Assembly: GCA_947475845.1 (NCBI GenBank)
Contig: CANJMO010000006.1
Location: forward strand, 23,368-87,367
Origin: Caulobacteraceae bacterium
GTDB taxonomy: Bacteria; Pseudomonadota; Alphaproteobacteria; Caulobacterales; Caulobacteraceae
Length of the DNA: 64,000 nt
Direction of reading: 5' to 3'
Shown here: one piece after another, positions 18,480 to 25,893 of the stretch
Position numbering within the stretch: position 1 is the stretch's first letter
How the letters are laid out: the number at the start of each line of letters is the position of its first letter
The notes under the pieces: model-generated
The model's database searches: none
What the model was told of the DNA's origin: nothing
Seen by the model: the letters and a program-made list of their open reading frames with translations, nothing else
Position numbers and translations under genes: made by a program

Positions 18480-19440
18480 TGCTGCAGGATCGGCGATGAT
18501 ATCGATCGTCGTACCGGTCTATGGCAGCGCACCTATCCTGCCGTGCCTCATCGAGGCCATTGCGGAGAGCCTCGCAGGCGACCGGTATGAGGTCATCCTT
18601 GTGCATGATTGCGGCCCGGATGACGCGTGGAGCGTGATCCAGACGTTGTCGGAGCAGGATGCCCGCGTGCGCGGCGTCAACCTGAGGCGCAACGTTGGCC
18701 AGCATAGCGCCATCATGGCCGGGCTCACGGTCGCTCAGGGCAAGATCATCGTCACGATGGACGACGATCTGCAGCACGACCCCGGCGACATTCCCTTGTT
18801 GTGCCGCAAGATCGAAGACGGCTTCGACGTCTGTTATGCGCAGTTTCGCAATCGTCAGCACGCCCTGTGGAAACGCGTGGGGAGCAAGCTCAACGACCGG
18901 CTGGCCTGCATCCTGCTGGACAAGCCCCGCGACCTCTATCTGTCGCCCTTCAGGGCGATGCGCGATGTGGTTCGCGACGAGGTCGTCAAATATGTGGGCC
19001 CCTCAGTCTATCTGGACGGCCTGATCCTTTCGGTGACGGGCAACATCGGTACGCTGGACGTCGATCACCATTCGCGATTTGAAGGCCGCGGCGGATATTC
19101 GCTGGTTCGCTCGATTTCCCTGCTCCTGCGCATGTCGACGATCACGTCCGTGGCGCCTCTGCGGCTGGCTACCCTAGCGGGTTTCGGATTTGCCACGCTC
19201 GGCGCCGCGATGGCTGTCGCTTTGATCGTCGAACGGTTTACCGCAAGCATCATGCCTGCCGGCTGGCTGTCGCTCATCGTCACGTCGCTCATATTGGGCG
19301 GCGTTCAACTGATCGGGCTAGGCATCGTGGGCGAATATGTCGGACGCATATTCCTGGAAGTGCGCAAGAAGCCACAATTCGTGGTGGCGGAAACGTCGAA
19401 CTTGAACCCCCGGTCGCAGCCGCAAAGTGTCGCGCCATGA
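18466..19440 (+). CDS. GT2 polyprenyl-phosphate glycosyltransferase with two C-terminal membrane helices
   Basis: 324 residues, like ArnC, GtrB and dolichol-phosphate mannosyltransferase. ISIVVPVYGSAPIL opens the GT-A domain, HDCGPDDAW follows, and VTMDDDLQHDP is the metal/donor site. QHSAIMAGL is the usual acceptor helix. Two hydrophobic helices at about 235-260 and 270-295 anchor it to the inner membrane, ending in GEYVGRIFLEVRKKPQFVV, the characteristic tail. GAGGAAA precedes the ATG at 18466, inside the previous gene. It would load a sugar onto undecaprenyl phosphate for a GT-C enzyme such as those at 13218 or 25894, with GtrA (23330) as flippase; that circuit is inferred from family knowledge. 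Confidence 0.88.
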   Translation: MGEADAAGSAMISIVVPVYGSAPILPCLIEAIAESLAGDRYEVILVHDCGPDDAWSVIQTLSEQDARVRGVNLRRNVGQHSAIMAGLTVAQGKIIVTMDDDLQHDPGDIPLLCRKIEDGFDVCYAQFRNRQHALWKRVGSKLNDRLACILLDKPRDLYLSPFRAMRDVVRDEVVKYVGPSVYLDGLILSVTGNIGTLDVDHHSRFEGRGGYSLVRSISLLLRMSTITSVAPLRLATLAGFGFATLGAAMAVALIVERFTASIMPAGWLSLIVTSLILGGVQLIGLGIVGEYVGRIFLEVRKKPQFVVAETSNLNPRSQPQSVAP

Positions 19441-20168
19441 GCACCGAGCCCGAGTTCGATCAGTTCGCCAAGGACTACGAGGACGTGCTTGACCGCGCCA
19501 CCCAGATCGGCGGCGAGGAGAGCGGGTACTTCGCCAGCTACAAAGTCGATATCGTCCATGATCGGATCGGCGGCGACGGGCAGGATCTGCGAATCCTCGA
19601 CTTCGGGTGCGGCGTCGGCCAGTCGATCCCGTATCTCGCCGGGCGCTTCCCGAAAGCGGAGATTCTCGGGACGGACGTGTCTTCGCAAAGCATCGCGGTG
19701 GCCGAGGCCCGCCATGGACCGCTGGCGCACTTCACGCCCTATGAGGATGGCGATCCTCTGCCCTACGCGGACGCTTCGGTCGACGTCGCGTTCACCGCCT
19801 GCGTGTTTCACCATATCCCCCAGGCTGAGCACGCGGCAGTGCTGGCGGAGGTGCGGCGCGTCCTCAAGCCCGGCGGGACATTTTTCGTCTTCGAGCACAA
19901 TCCGCTCAATCCCCTGACAATGAAGGTCGTCAACGATTGCCCCTTCGACGAGAACGCGGTGCTTATCCGTGCGCCAGAACTAAGGCGCCGGCTGGAGCAT
20001 GCAGGATTCGAAGAGGTTCGCGCGCGGTTTTGCCTTTTCGTGCCCGGCCAGCTGCGATGGTTACGACCGCTCGAGTCCGTCCTGACATGGTGCCCCGCCG
20101 GGGCGCAGTACTATGTCCAGGGCCGACGAGGAGCCTCGTCAACAACATCGCAGCTGCAGTCTGTTTAG
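19437..20168 (+). CDS. Class I SAM methyltransferase
   Basis: 243 residues overlapping the previous gene by ATGA. Motif I is LRILDFGCGVGQSIPYL, motif II LGTDVSSQSI, then FTACVFHHIPQAEH and VLKPGGTFFVFEHNPLNP, a Methyltransf_11 pattern. The C-terminus WCPAGAQYYVQGRRG is a conserved tail in this branch and recurs in the fossil at 22587-22673. Predicted small-molecule or sugar methyltransferase in the same operon as the GT2 gene. About 200 bp of non-coding sequence follow before the next gene. Confidence 0.85.
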   Translation: MSTEPEFDQFAKDYEDVLDRATQIGGEESGYFASYKVDIVHDRIGGDGQDLRILDFGCGVGQSIPYLAGRFPKAEILGTDVSSQSIAVAEARHGPLAHFTPYEDGDPLPYADASVDVAFTACVFHHIPQAEHAAVLAEVRRVLKPGGTFFVFEHNPLNPLTMKVVNDCPFDENAVLIRAPELRRRLEHAGFEEVRARFCLFVPGQLRWLRPLESVLTWCPAGAQYYVQGRRGASSTTSQLQSV

Positions 20169-20368
20169 CTTGGCCCGACGGCGCGGCGTTCATCGTACAG
20201 AATGGCAACCGGCGCGTATCGATCGGGCTGGGCTTGTATCGAGCGCAGGCGAACCACCTGCTGGGACCCAGCCGCCAATATCGCCAGATCGAAAAGCCGC
20301 GCCAGGCTTGCCAAGGCAGGGCGGGCGATCTACTCACGGCCGGCCCGCTAGAGGGCAGGCCCGCGGCG

Positions 20369-21397
20369 ATGACAATGAAGATATGCGTAATCTCTACCAC
20401 AATTAATGTGCCGACAGTATTTGAATTGTATCGCGCACTAGATGTCGAAATAGAGATTATCGTCACCGGCGATCATAAGACGCCGGCTGCCGAAGCGGAA
20501 AAGATGCTTCACGCCGTTGGCGGGCGCTATTTAGACGTGGCTGCTCAAGAAGCTTTAGGCTCAGTTTCCTCACCCATCATAGGTTGGAACACTATTCGAC
20601 GACGCAATATCGCCCTGCTGGAGGCCATCCGGTCCAAACCGGATGTGATTGTCACCGTAGACGATGACAACATCCCTATCGGAAGGGACTATTTCGACGT
20701 CCTTAGGGCGAAATTTGAAGCGCCTTTCGACGGCGTGACCGTGAACGGGAAATTGGGCTGGTTCGATGCCGGCATGCTGCTGGAGCCGCAGACGCCGCAT
20801 CGGGGTTTCCCCTATTCAAAGCGCCATATCGACTTGGGACTGAGCTTCGGCCACGTCACCGGCGCCCGGGTAGGGGTGGTGGCCGGGCTATGGCTAGGCG
20901 ACCCGGACATCGATGCGGCCACACGCATCGTAAACGCGCCGCAGGTGCGCAACTTCTCTGAGCTTGCTAGGTCAGGCTTGGCCGTGAAGCCCGGGTGCTT
21001 CACGCCGTTCAATTCACAGAACACCGCGTTTCGGGCGGATTTGGCGCCTTTGATGGCCTGCTGGATACAGGTTGGTCGTTACGACGATATATGGGCTGCA
21101 TATCTTGCTCAGCGCGTGATGATGGAGTCCGGCGACCATGTCCTTTTCGGCCCTCCCTACGTTTGGCAGGAGCGGAATGTGCATAACCTCCTCCGCGACC
21201 TCAAAGATGAGATATATGGGATGGAGACGACCGACCGCTTCGTGCAGGACTTAATGTCTTTAGATCTCGGCTCCGGCACGGTTGTTGACAAAATGCGCAA
21301 TGGCTATCGTCAGCTTCAGAACAAAGACTACATCCCTGAGCCGATGCGTAAGTTTGGCCTCGCTTGGTGCGAAGACGTGGAGAACGCACTGCAATGA
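20369..21397 (+). CDS. STELLO/GT75-like glycosyltransferase (reversibly glycosylated polypeptide superfamily)
   Basis: 342 residues. KICVISTTINVPTVFELY opens a GT-A fold, VTVDDDNIPIGRDYF near residue 97 is the acidic metal site, and VGRYDDIWAAYLAQ near residue 235 matches the YDDxWAG hallmark of UDP-arabinopyranose mutase/RGP and STELLO proteins. GLWLGDPDIDAATRI is also shared with that superfamily. Start 20369 (MTMK) is chosen because similarity begins there; an open frame continues upstream without similarity. The stop overlaps the next gene by ATGA. A mutase or glycosyltransferase role on a nucleotide-sugar is possible; mutase activity is not established for bacterial members. Confidence 0.75.
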   Translation: MTMKICVISTTINVPTVFELYRALDVEIEIIVTGDHKTPAAEAEKMLHAVGGRYLDVAAQEALGSVSSPIIGWNTIRRRNIALLEAIRSKPDVIVTVDDDNIPIGRDYFDVLRAKFEAPFDGVTVNGKLGWFDAGMLLEPQTPHRGFPYSKRHIDLGLSFGHVTGARVGVVAGLWLGDPDIDAATRIVNAPQVRNFSELARSGLAVKPGCFTPFNSQNTAFRADLAPLMACWIQVGRYDDIWAAYLAQRVMMESGDHVLFGPPYVWQERNVHNLLRDLKDEIYGMETTDRFVQDLMSLDLGSGTVVDKMRNGYRQLQNKDYIPEPMRKFGLAWCEDVENALQ

Positions 21398-22413
21398 ATC
21401 TTGAGAATAAAATACGCCTGTCTCTGGTTGTCGGCGGTCGCAACGACAACTACGGCGAGACATTTTCTCAACGATTTCAGATGCTTCTGCGTTATCTCTC
21501 GTCGATAGACGATGAATTAAAGAAAAAAATAGAGTTAATTGTCGTGGAGTGGAATCCGCCGCAATATGCTACGAGTCTATCAGACGCGATGGACTGGTCT
21601 GGCTTGGAAAATGTCCGTATAATTACGGTTCCGCCTGACGTGCATGCCGATATTCCTAATCCAGGCAAAATGCCCATGCTCGAATTTTTCGCGAAAAACG
21701 TCGGCGTTCGCCGGGCGAGCGGCGATTGGATTGTCTCCATGAACCCGGACATAGTCCTGTCACCCGAACTTCTTGATTTCGCTGTGAATGGACAGCTGAA
21801 TCCTGAGTGCTTCTATCGAGCAGATCGTTACGACTTCAACCCAGACGCGGTTTTTACAGTGGCTGGCCCTAACATATTTAAGCAGTCGCTTAACTCCGTT
21901 TTTGAGGCTCACACGCGCCCGACGCCTGATCCGTGCGAGGAGATTTCCTGGTCGGTAGAACCAGGCAGCGCGCCGGACAGCTGGCGCCAGTCCTGTGGAT
22001 ACTTCGAAGACAAACTAGGACCTCGCGGCGATATCATAGAGTGTTGCCGCCAGACCGGCAGATTCACAGGCCTCCATACCAACGCGTCAGGCGATTTCGT
22101 GATGGCGTCGCGCGATGCGTGGTCAACGGTCCGGGGACATTGGGAGCGGACAGATACATTCACTCATCTGGACGGGCTGCTCACGGCCCACTTCATGGGG
22201 GCCGGCTATCTTCAGCAAATTGTCCTAAGGCCGTACATGGTCCTCCATATGGACCACTCGCGAGAGGAGCAAAAGGCTAGGCCGCGTCAGGCCATCGAGC
22301 TGGTGGTAGCCGAAATCGCTTCCGCGGCTGCCGGAAAGCTTCCAAATCCTAACGGCGCTGGATGGGGATTGGGCGACATAGCCTTACCCGAGACGTCCCC
22401 CGTGCGCGATTAG
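21394..22413 (+). CDS. GT-A glycosyltransferase-like protein
   Basis: 339 residues, starting inside the previous stop (ATGA). SLVVGGRNDNYGETFSQRF, then IVVEWNPP, then GVRRASGDWIVSMNPDIVL parallels the N-terminal domains of the giant proteins at 1322 and 33092 (YGRNDSHGYN, VDYNTP, RRSNPxNRWILSTNTDMI). It is therefore a compact, single-domain relative. The aspartate of NPDIVL is the likely metal-site residue. Base composition is visibly more AT-rich than the core genome, as in the preceding gene. Predicted cytoplasmic glycosyltransferase coupled to the STELLO-like gene; donor and acceptor unknown. Confidence 0.72.
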   Translation: MNLENKIRLSLVVGGRNDNYGETFSQRFQMLLRYLSSIDDELKKKIELIVVEWNPPQYATSLSDAMDWSGLENVRIITVPPDVHADIPNPGKMPMLEFFAKNVGVRRASGDWIVSMNPDIVLSPELLDFAVNGQLNPECFYRADRYDFNPDAVFTVAGPNIFKQSLNSVFEAHTRPTPDPCEEISWSVEPGSAPDSWRQSCGYFEDKLGPRGDIIECCRQTGRFTGLHTNASGDFVMASRDAWSTVRGHWERTDTFTHLDGLLTAHFMGAGYLQQIVLRPYMVLHMDHSREEQKARPRQAIELVVAEIASAAAGKLPNPNGAGWGLGDIALPETSPVRD

Positions 22414-22718
22414 CAAGCTCGGCAGCCTGCTGGACGATACCTCAGATCAAGGCATAGCCCCGGTCTCGACCCACCTAGTTGAAGGCGTGCGCTATCGACC
22501 CGACAACTAAGGTGACCTGGCCCAGTGATTTCAGATAGGGCCATCAAAACTGTGCAGCGTCGCCCGTTTGACTAGATTTCGCAATTATGGCTACGGCCGC
22601 CGGAGTCCGCCTGGCCTGGCGCCCCGCCGGCACCCAATACTATGTCGAGGGGCGGCGTGGGACGTCGCCTTGACTTCAGACCGCTGACGCCGCAAGTCCC
22701 GGCGCGAAACCTTCGGAT
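22414..22718. other. Non-coding gap carrying a gene fossil
   Basis: About 305 bp between two same-direction genes. It contains the methyltransferase fossil at 22587-22673. The first 170 bp show no recognisable gene, repeat or terminator. Confidence 0.6.
22587..22673 (+). pseudogene. 3'-end fossil of a methyltransferase gene
   Basis: A 29-codon stretch ending in TGA reads ...AWRPAGTQYYVEGRRGTSP. It matches the C-terminal tail WCPAGAQYYVQGRRGAS of the methyltransferase at 19437-20168. By eye, about 45 of 60 aligned bases agree (22611-22670 against 20081-20140). The rest of the gene is absent. It is best read as what remains after deletion or recombination removed a related methyltransferase. 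Confidence 0.7.
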
Positions 22719-23333
22719 ATGATGATGCCGTCCCTTCGCGACGTCCTGAAGATGCCCAGGATGTACCAGTTGTTTCAGGAGGCCGGAGGATTCTTCGGCG
22801 CGCGCCTTCGCTTCCTACGCAGGAGCGGGTTGGCCCTAGACGGCGCGTGGGTGATCGACGTGGGCTGCGGCCCGGGCTTCATCCGGCGCCACCTGCCGGA
22901 CTCGGTGCAGTACTTCGGCTTCGACACCGACCAGCGCTACATCGACTACGCCAAGGCTCATAACCGGCAGGGCGCAACCTACCTCTGCCAAATCTTCGAT
23001 GCCTCCAGCGTCGCCATCACCGGCCCCGCTGACGTGGTCATGATGAACGGCCTGCTGCATCACCTGGACGACGCCACCGCCCGCAGTCTGATCGCCGACG
23101 CCGCCGCCTGCCTCAAGCCCGGCGGCTGCATCGTGACTCTGGACGGCTGCTACCGGCCCGGTCAGTCCTGGGTCGTCAAGATCCTACTGGACGGCGACCG
23201 CGGCGAGCACGTGCGGACTCAAGAAGGCTACCTGGACCTGTTTGCCGGCACCGGTCTGGCCGTCAGCGCCATTTGCGACGGCAAGGTCTCGCGCGTGCCC
23301 TACGACTTCATCTGGATCACGGCCCGCAAATGA
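22719..23333 (+). CDS. Class I SAM methyltransferase
   Basis: 204 residues. WVIDVGCGPGFIRRHLP is motif I, YFGFDTDQRYIDYA motif II, and VVMMNGLLHHLDDA with CLKPGGCIVTLDG complete the class I core. Its stop overlaps the GtrA start by ATGA, and GtrA in turn overlaps rmlA, so three genes are translationally coupled. The sequence is GC-rich like the core genome, unlike the AT-richer genes just upstream. Predicted small-molecule or sugar methyltransferase; the substrate is unknown. Confidence 0.83.
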   Translation: MMMPSLRDVLKMPRMYQLFQEAGGFFGARLRFLRRSGLALDGAWVIDVGCGPGFIRRHLPDSVQYFGFDTDQRYIDYAKAHNRQGATYLCQIFDASSVAITGPADVVMMNGLLHHLDDATARSLIADAAACLKPGGCIVTLDGCYRPGQSWVVKILLDGDRGEHVRTQEGYLDLFAGTGLAVSAICDGKVSRVPYDFIWITARK

Positions 23334-23806
23334 CCCGTGCCTCGCCCCTGGCCACGGCCTGCGACGGCGCGGTTCAGCGGTTTCGGCGCCAGCCGCGCTT
23401 TGGCAAATTTGTGGCCGTGGGCTGTCTAAACGCTGTGGTCAGCTACACCATCTTCACCGTGGCCCACTTCATGACCCACGCCGACCGGCTGTCGGTCGTC
23501 ATCACTTGGTGCGTGGGGATCGTTTTCAACTTCTTCTCGACCGGCCGGATGGTGTTCGACAGCCGGGATCTCAGTCGCGCCGTCCCGTTCGTGCTGTCCT
23601 ATGGGGTCAGCATGGGGGTCAACCTGGCTCTGATCAGTGTTCTGCTAGCCCGCGGGGTCGGCGGGATGGCGGCTCAAGCGGTCTGCCTGCCGGTGATCGT
23701 CGTCGTTTCCTACGTCATCAATTCGCGGCTAGTGTTCCGTCGCGGCCCAATTTTCGCAGATGAACAACGCGTTCCGGCCGCGAGTGAAACCAAGGGTAGG
23801 CAATGA
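23330..23806 (+). CDS. GtrA-family membrane protein (putative lipid-linked sugar flippase)
   Basis: 158 residues with four predicted transmembrane helices: FVAVGCLNAVVSYTIFTV, then VVITWCVGIVFNFFSTGRMVF, then PFVLSYGVSMGVNLALI, then VIVVVSYVINSRLVF. The FGKFVAVG start, the N-F-x-x-x-x-x-x-F motif after helix 2 and the INSRLVFR ending are typical of GtrA. The family is thought to flip undecaprenyl-phosphate sugars. The start is taken at the ATGA overlap (23330). It would work with the GT2 enzyme at 18466 and a GT-C protein. Confidence 0.85.
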   Translation: MTRASPLATACDGAVQRFRRQPRFGKFVAVGCLNAVVSYTIFTVAHFMTHADRLSVVITWCVGIVFNFFSTGRMVFDSRDLSRAVPFVLSYGVSMGVNLALISVLLARGVGGMAAQAVCLPVIVVVSYVINSRLVFRRGPIFADEQRVPAASETKGRQ

Positions 23807-24666
23807 GACGCGGCATCATCCTGGCGGGCGGATCGGGCAGCCGGCTGCACCCCCTGACCCTGGCGGTCTCCAAACAGCTGCTGCCGGTCTATGACAAGCC
23901 GATGATCTACTACCCGCTGTCGGTGCTGATGCTGGCGGGCATACGCGAAATCCTGATCATCACCACCGAAGTGGACCAGCCCAATTTCAAGCGCCTGCTG
24001 GGGGACGGGCGCCAGCTCGGCCTCGACATCCAGTACGTGGTTCAGCCCAACCCCGGCGGCCTAGCTCAGGCCTACGTGCTGGGCGAGGACTTCGTTCAGG
24101 GTGAGCCAAGCGCCCTGGTGCTGGGGGACAATCTGTTCTTCGGCTCCCACTTCGGCGAGACCCTGCGTCAGGTGACTGGTCGCAGCAAGGGCGCCACTAT
24201 CTTCGGCTACCGCGTCGCCGACGCCCGGGCCTACGGGGTGGTGGAGTTCGATGCTGATGGCCGCGCCATCTCCATCGAGGAAAAGCCCAAGGAGCCGCGC
24301 TCGAACTACGCCATCACCGGCCTGTATTTCTATGACGGCCGCGCCAGTCAGCTAGCCCGCACTCTCAAGCCCTCCGCGCGGGGGGAACTAGAGATCAGCG
24401 ACCTTAACCGCCTTTATATGGAGGCCGGCGACCTGACTGTGGAATTGCTCGGCCGAGGCTTCGCCTGGCTCGACACCGGAACCCACGACGGCCTGCTTGA
24501 AGCCTCCGAATTCGTCCGCACGATCGAACACCGTCAGGACATGCACCTCGGCTCGATCGAGGAAGTGGCTTACATCAACGGCTGGATCGACCGCACCCAG
24601 CTGCTGAAGCTGGCGGGCAAGCTCAACAACAGCTACGGCGCATACCTTCGCCGCCTTGAGGACTAG
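23803..24666 (+). CDS. rmlA: Glucose-1-phosphate thymidylyltransferase
   Basis: 287 residues. Makes dTDP-glucose from dTTP and glucose-1-phosphate, the first step toward dTDP-rhamnose and other dTDP-6-deoxy sugars. The nucleotidyl-transfer signature GGSGSRLHPLTLAVSKQLLPVYDKPM is intact (split here: GGSGSRLHP, then SKQLLPVYDKPM). LGDNLFFG and EEKPKEPRSNYAITGLYFYD are also typical. Overlaps GtrA upstream by ATGA. Its stop overlaps the stop of the convergent rmlB by 3 bp. Short-form RmlA length is normal. Confidence 0.96.
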   Translation: MRRGIILAGGSGSRLHPLTLAVSKQLLPVYDKPMIYYPLSVLMLAGIREILIITTEVDQPNFKRLLGDGRQLGLDIQYVVQPNPGGLAQAYVLGEDFVQGEPSALVLGDNLFFGSHFGETLRQVTGRSKGATIFGYRVADARAYGVVEFDADGRAISIEEKPKEPRSNYAITGLYFYDGRASQLARTLKPSARGELEISDLNRLYMEAGDLTVELLGRGFAWLDTGTHDGLLEASEFVRTIEHRQDMHLGSIEEVAYINGWIDRTQLLKLAGKLNNSYGAYLRRLED

Positions 24667-25709
24667 GCGCCAGCGATGACGCCGAGCCGCTGGCCGGTGA
24701 AACGTCCCGCGCGCAGCGCCTGCCCCTCGTCCGACAGATACCAGGCGACCGTCGCCTCCAACCCCTGGTCCAGGGTCACCGAAGGCCGCCAGCCCAGCTC
24801 TCGGGTGATCTTGGCGTGGTCGATGGCGTAGCGGAAATCGTGCCCCGGCCGGTCGGTTACGAAGGTGATCAGTCGGTCGTGGGGCGCGCCTTCCGGACGC
24901 AGCCGGTCCATCGCCTCGCACAGGCGCCGAACCAGCGCCAGATTGCTCGTCTCGCCGTCGCCGCCGATGCAATAGGTCTCGCCCAGCCGGCCCTCGCGCA
25001 GCGCGAGCAGCAGGGCAGCCGCGTGATCTTCGACATAGAGCCAGTCGCGGACGTTGGCGCCCTGGCCGTAGACCGGAATCGGACGGCCCTCGACCGCGCT
25101 CGACACCACCACCGGGATCAGCTTTTCCGGGAACTGCCAGGGGCCGTAGTTGTTGGAGCAGTTGGTTATGACCACCGGTAGTCCGTAGGTCTCGCCCCAG
25201 GCCCTCACCAGCATGTCGGACGACGCCTTGCTGGCGGAATAGGGCGAGTTGGGCGCGTAGGGCGTGGTCTCGTCGAAGGCCCCGGCGTCGCCCAGCGTAC
25301 CGAACACTTCGTCGGTCGAGACGTGCAGGAAGCGGAACGCCGCCTTCCCGTCGCCCTGAAGCTGCGACCAGTGCGCCCGCGCCGCTTCCAGCAGGACCGC
25401 CGTGCCGGAGACGTTGGTGCGGACGAAGTCCAGCGGGCCTTCGATCGAGCGGTCGACGTGACTTTCGGCGGCAAGGTGGATGACCGCGTCGGGCCGGTGG
25501 CGCTCGAACACCGCGACCACCGCCGCGCGGTCGACGATGTCGACCTTCTCGAAGGCATAGAGCGGGGAGTCAGAGACCGCGCCCACCGCATCCGGATTGG
25601 CGGCATAGGTCATGACATCGACGTTGACCACGCCATGGCCCGCGGCCACCGCCTGGCGCACCACCGCCGAGCCGATGAACCCGCATCCTCCGGTGATCAG
25701 AATCTTCAC
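24663..25709 (-). CDS. rmlB: dTDP-glucose 4,6-dehydratase
   Basis: 348 residues, an extended SDR. Converts dTDP-glucose to dTDP-4-keto-6-deoxyglucose. KILITGGCGFIGSAVVRQ is the NAD-binding loop, HVSTDEVFG and YSASKASSD carry the catalytic Thr/Asp/Glu and Tyr/Lys, and NCSNNYGPWQFPEKLIP is the family signature. It converges on rmlA, an unusual arrangement because the two genes normally share an operon. The 184-bp gap at 25710-25893 to the divergent gene 25894 should carry promoters for both. Confidence 0.96.
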   Translation of the reverse strand: MKILITGGCGFIGSAVVRQAVAAGHGVVNVDVMTYAANPDAVGAVSDSPLYAFEKVDIVDRAAVVAVFERHRPDAVIHLAAESHVDRSIEGPLDFVRTNVSGTAVLLEAARAHWSQLQGDGKAAFRFLHVSTDEVFGTLGDAGAFDETTPYAPNSPYSASKASSDMLVRAWGETYGLPVVITNCSNNYGPWQFPEKLIPVVVSSAVEGRPIPVYGQGANVRDWLYVEDHAAALLLALREGRLGETYCIGGDGETSNLALVRRLCEAMDRLRPEGAPHDRLITFVTDRPGHDFRYAIDHAKITRELGWRPSVTLDQGLEATVAWYLSDEGQALRAGRFTGQRLGVIAGA

Positions 25710-25893
25710 GCCCGGCTCCAGCCGGCGGCAGGGGCGGATTTGGAAGGGTTCGCCAAATTCATTAGGGGCCGATTATCACAGGGTCCATTTTCCCGCACCC
25801 CCTATCCATCGAAAAAGTCAGACGTTATTGAGACTGCGGATGCACACGCGACCGTCGCTTGCGGACGCTGGGTATAGTGGGGGTTCCCGGAAG

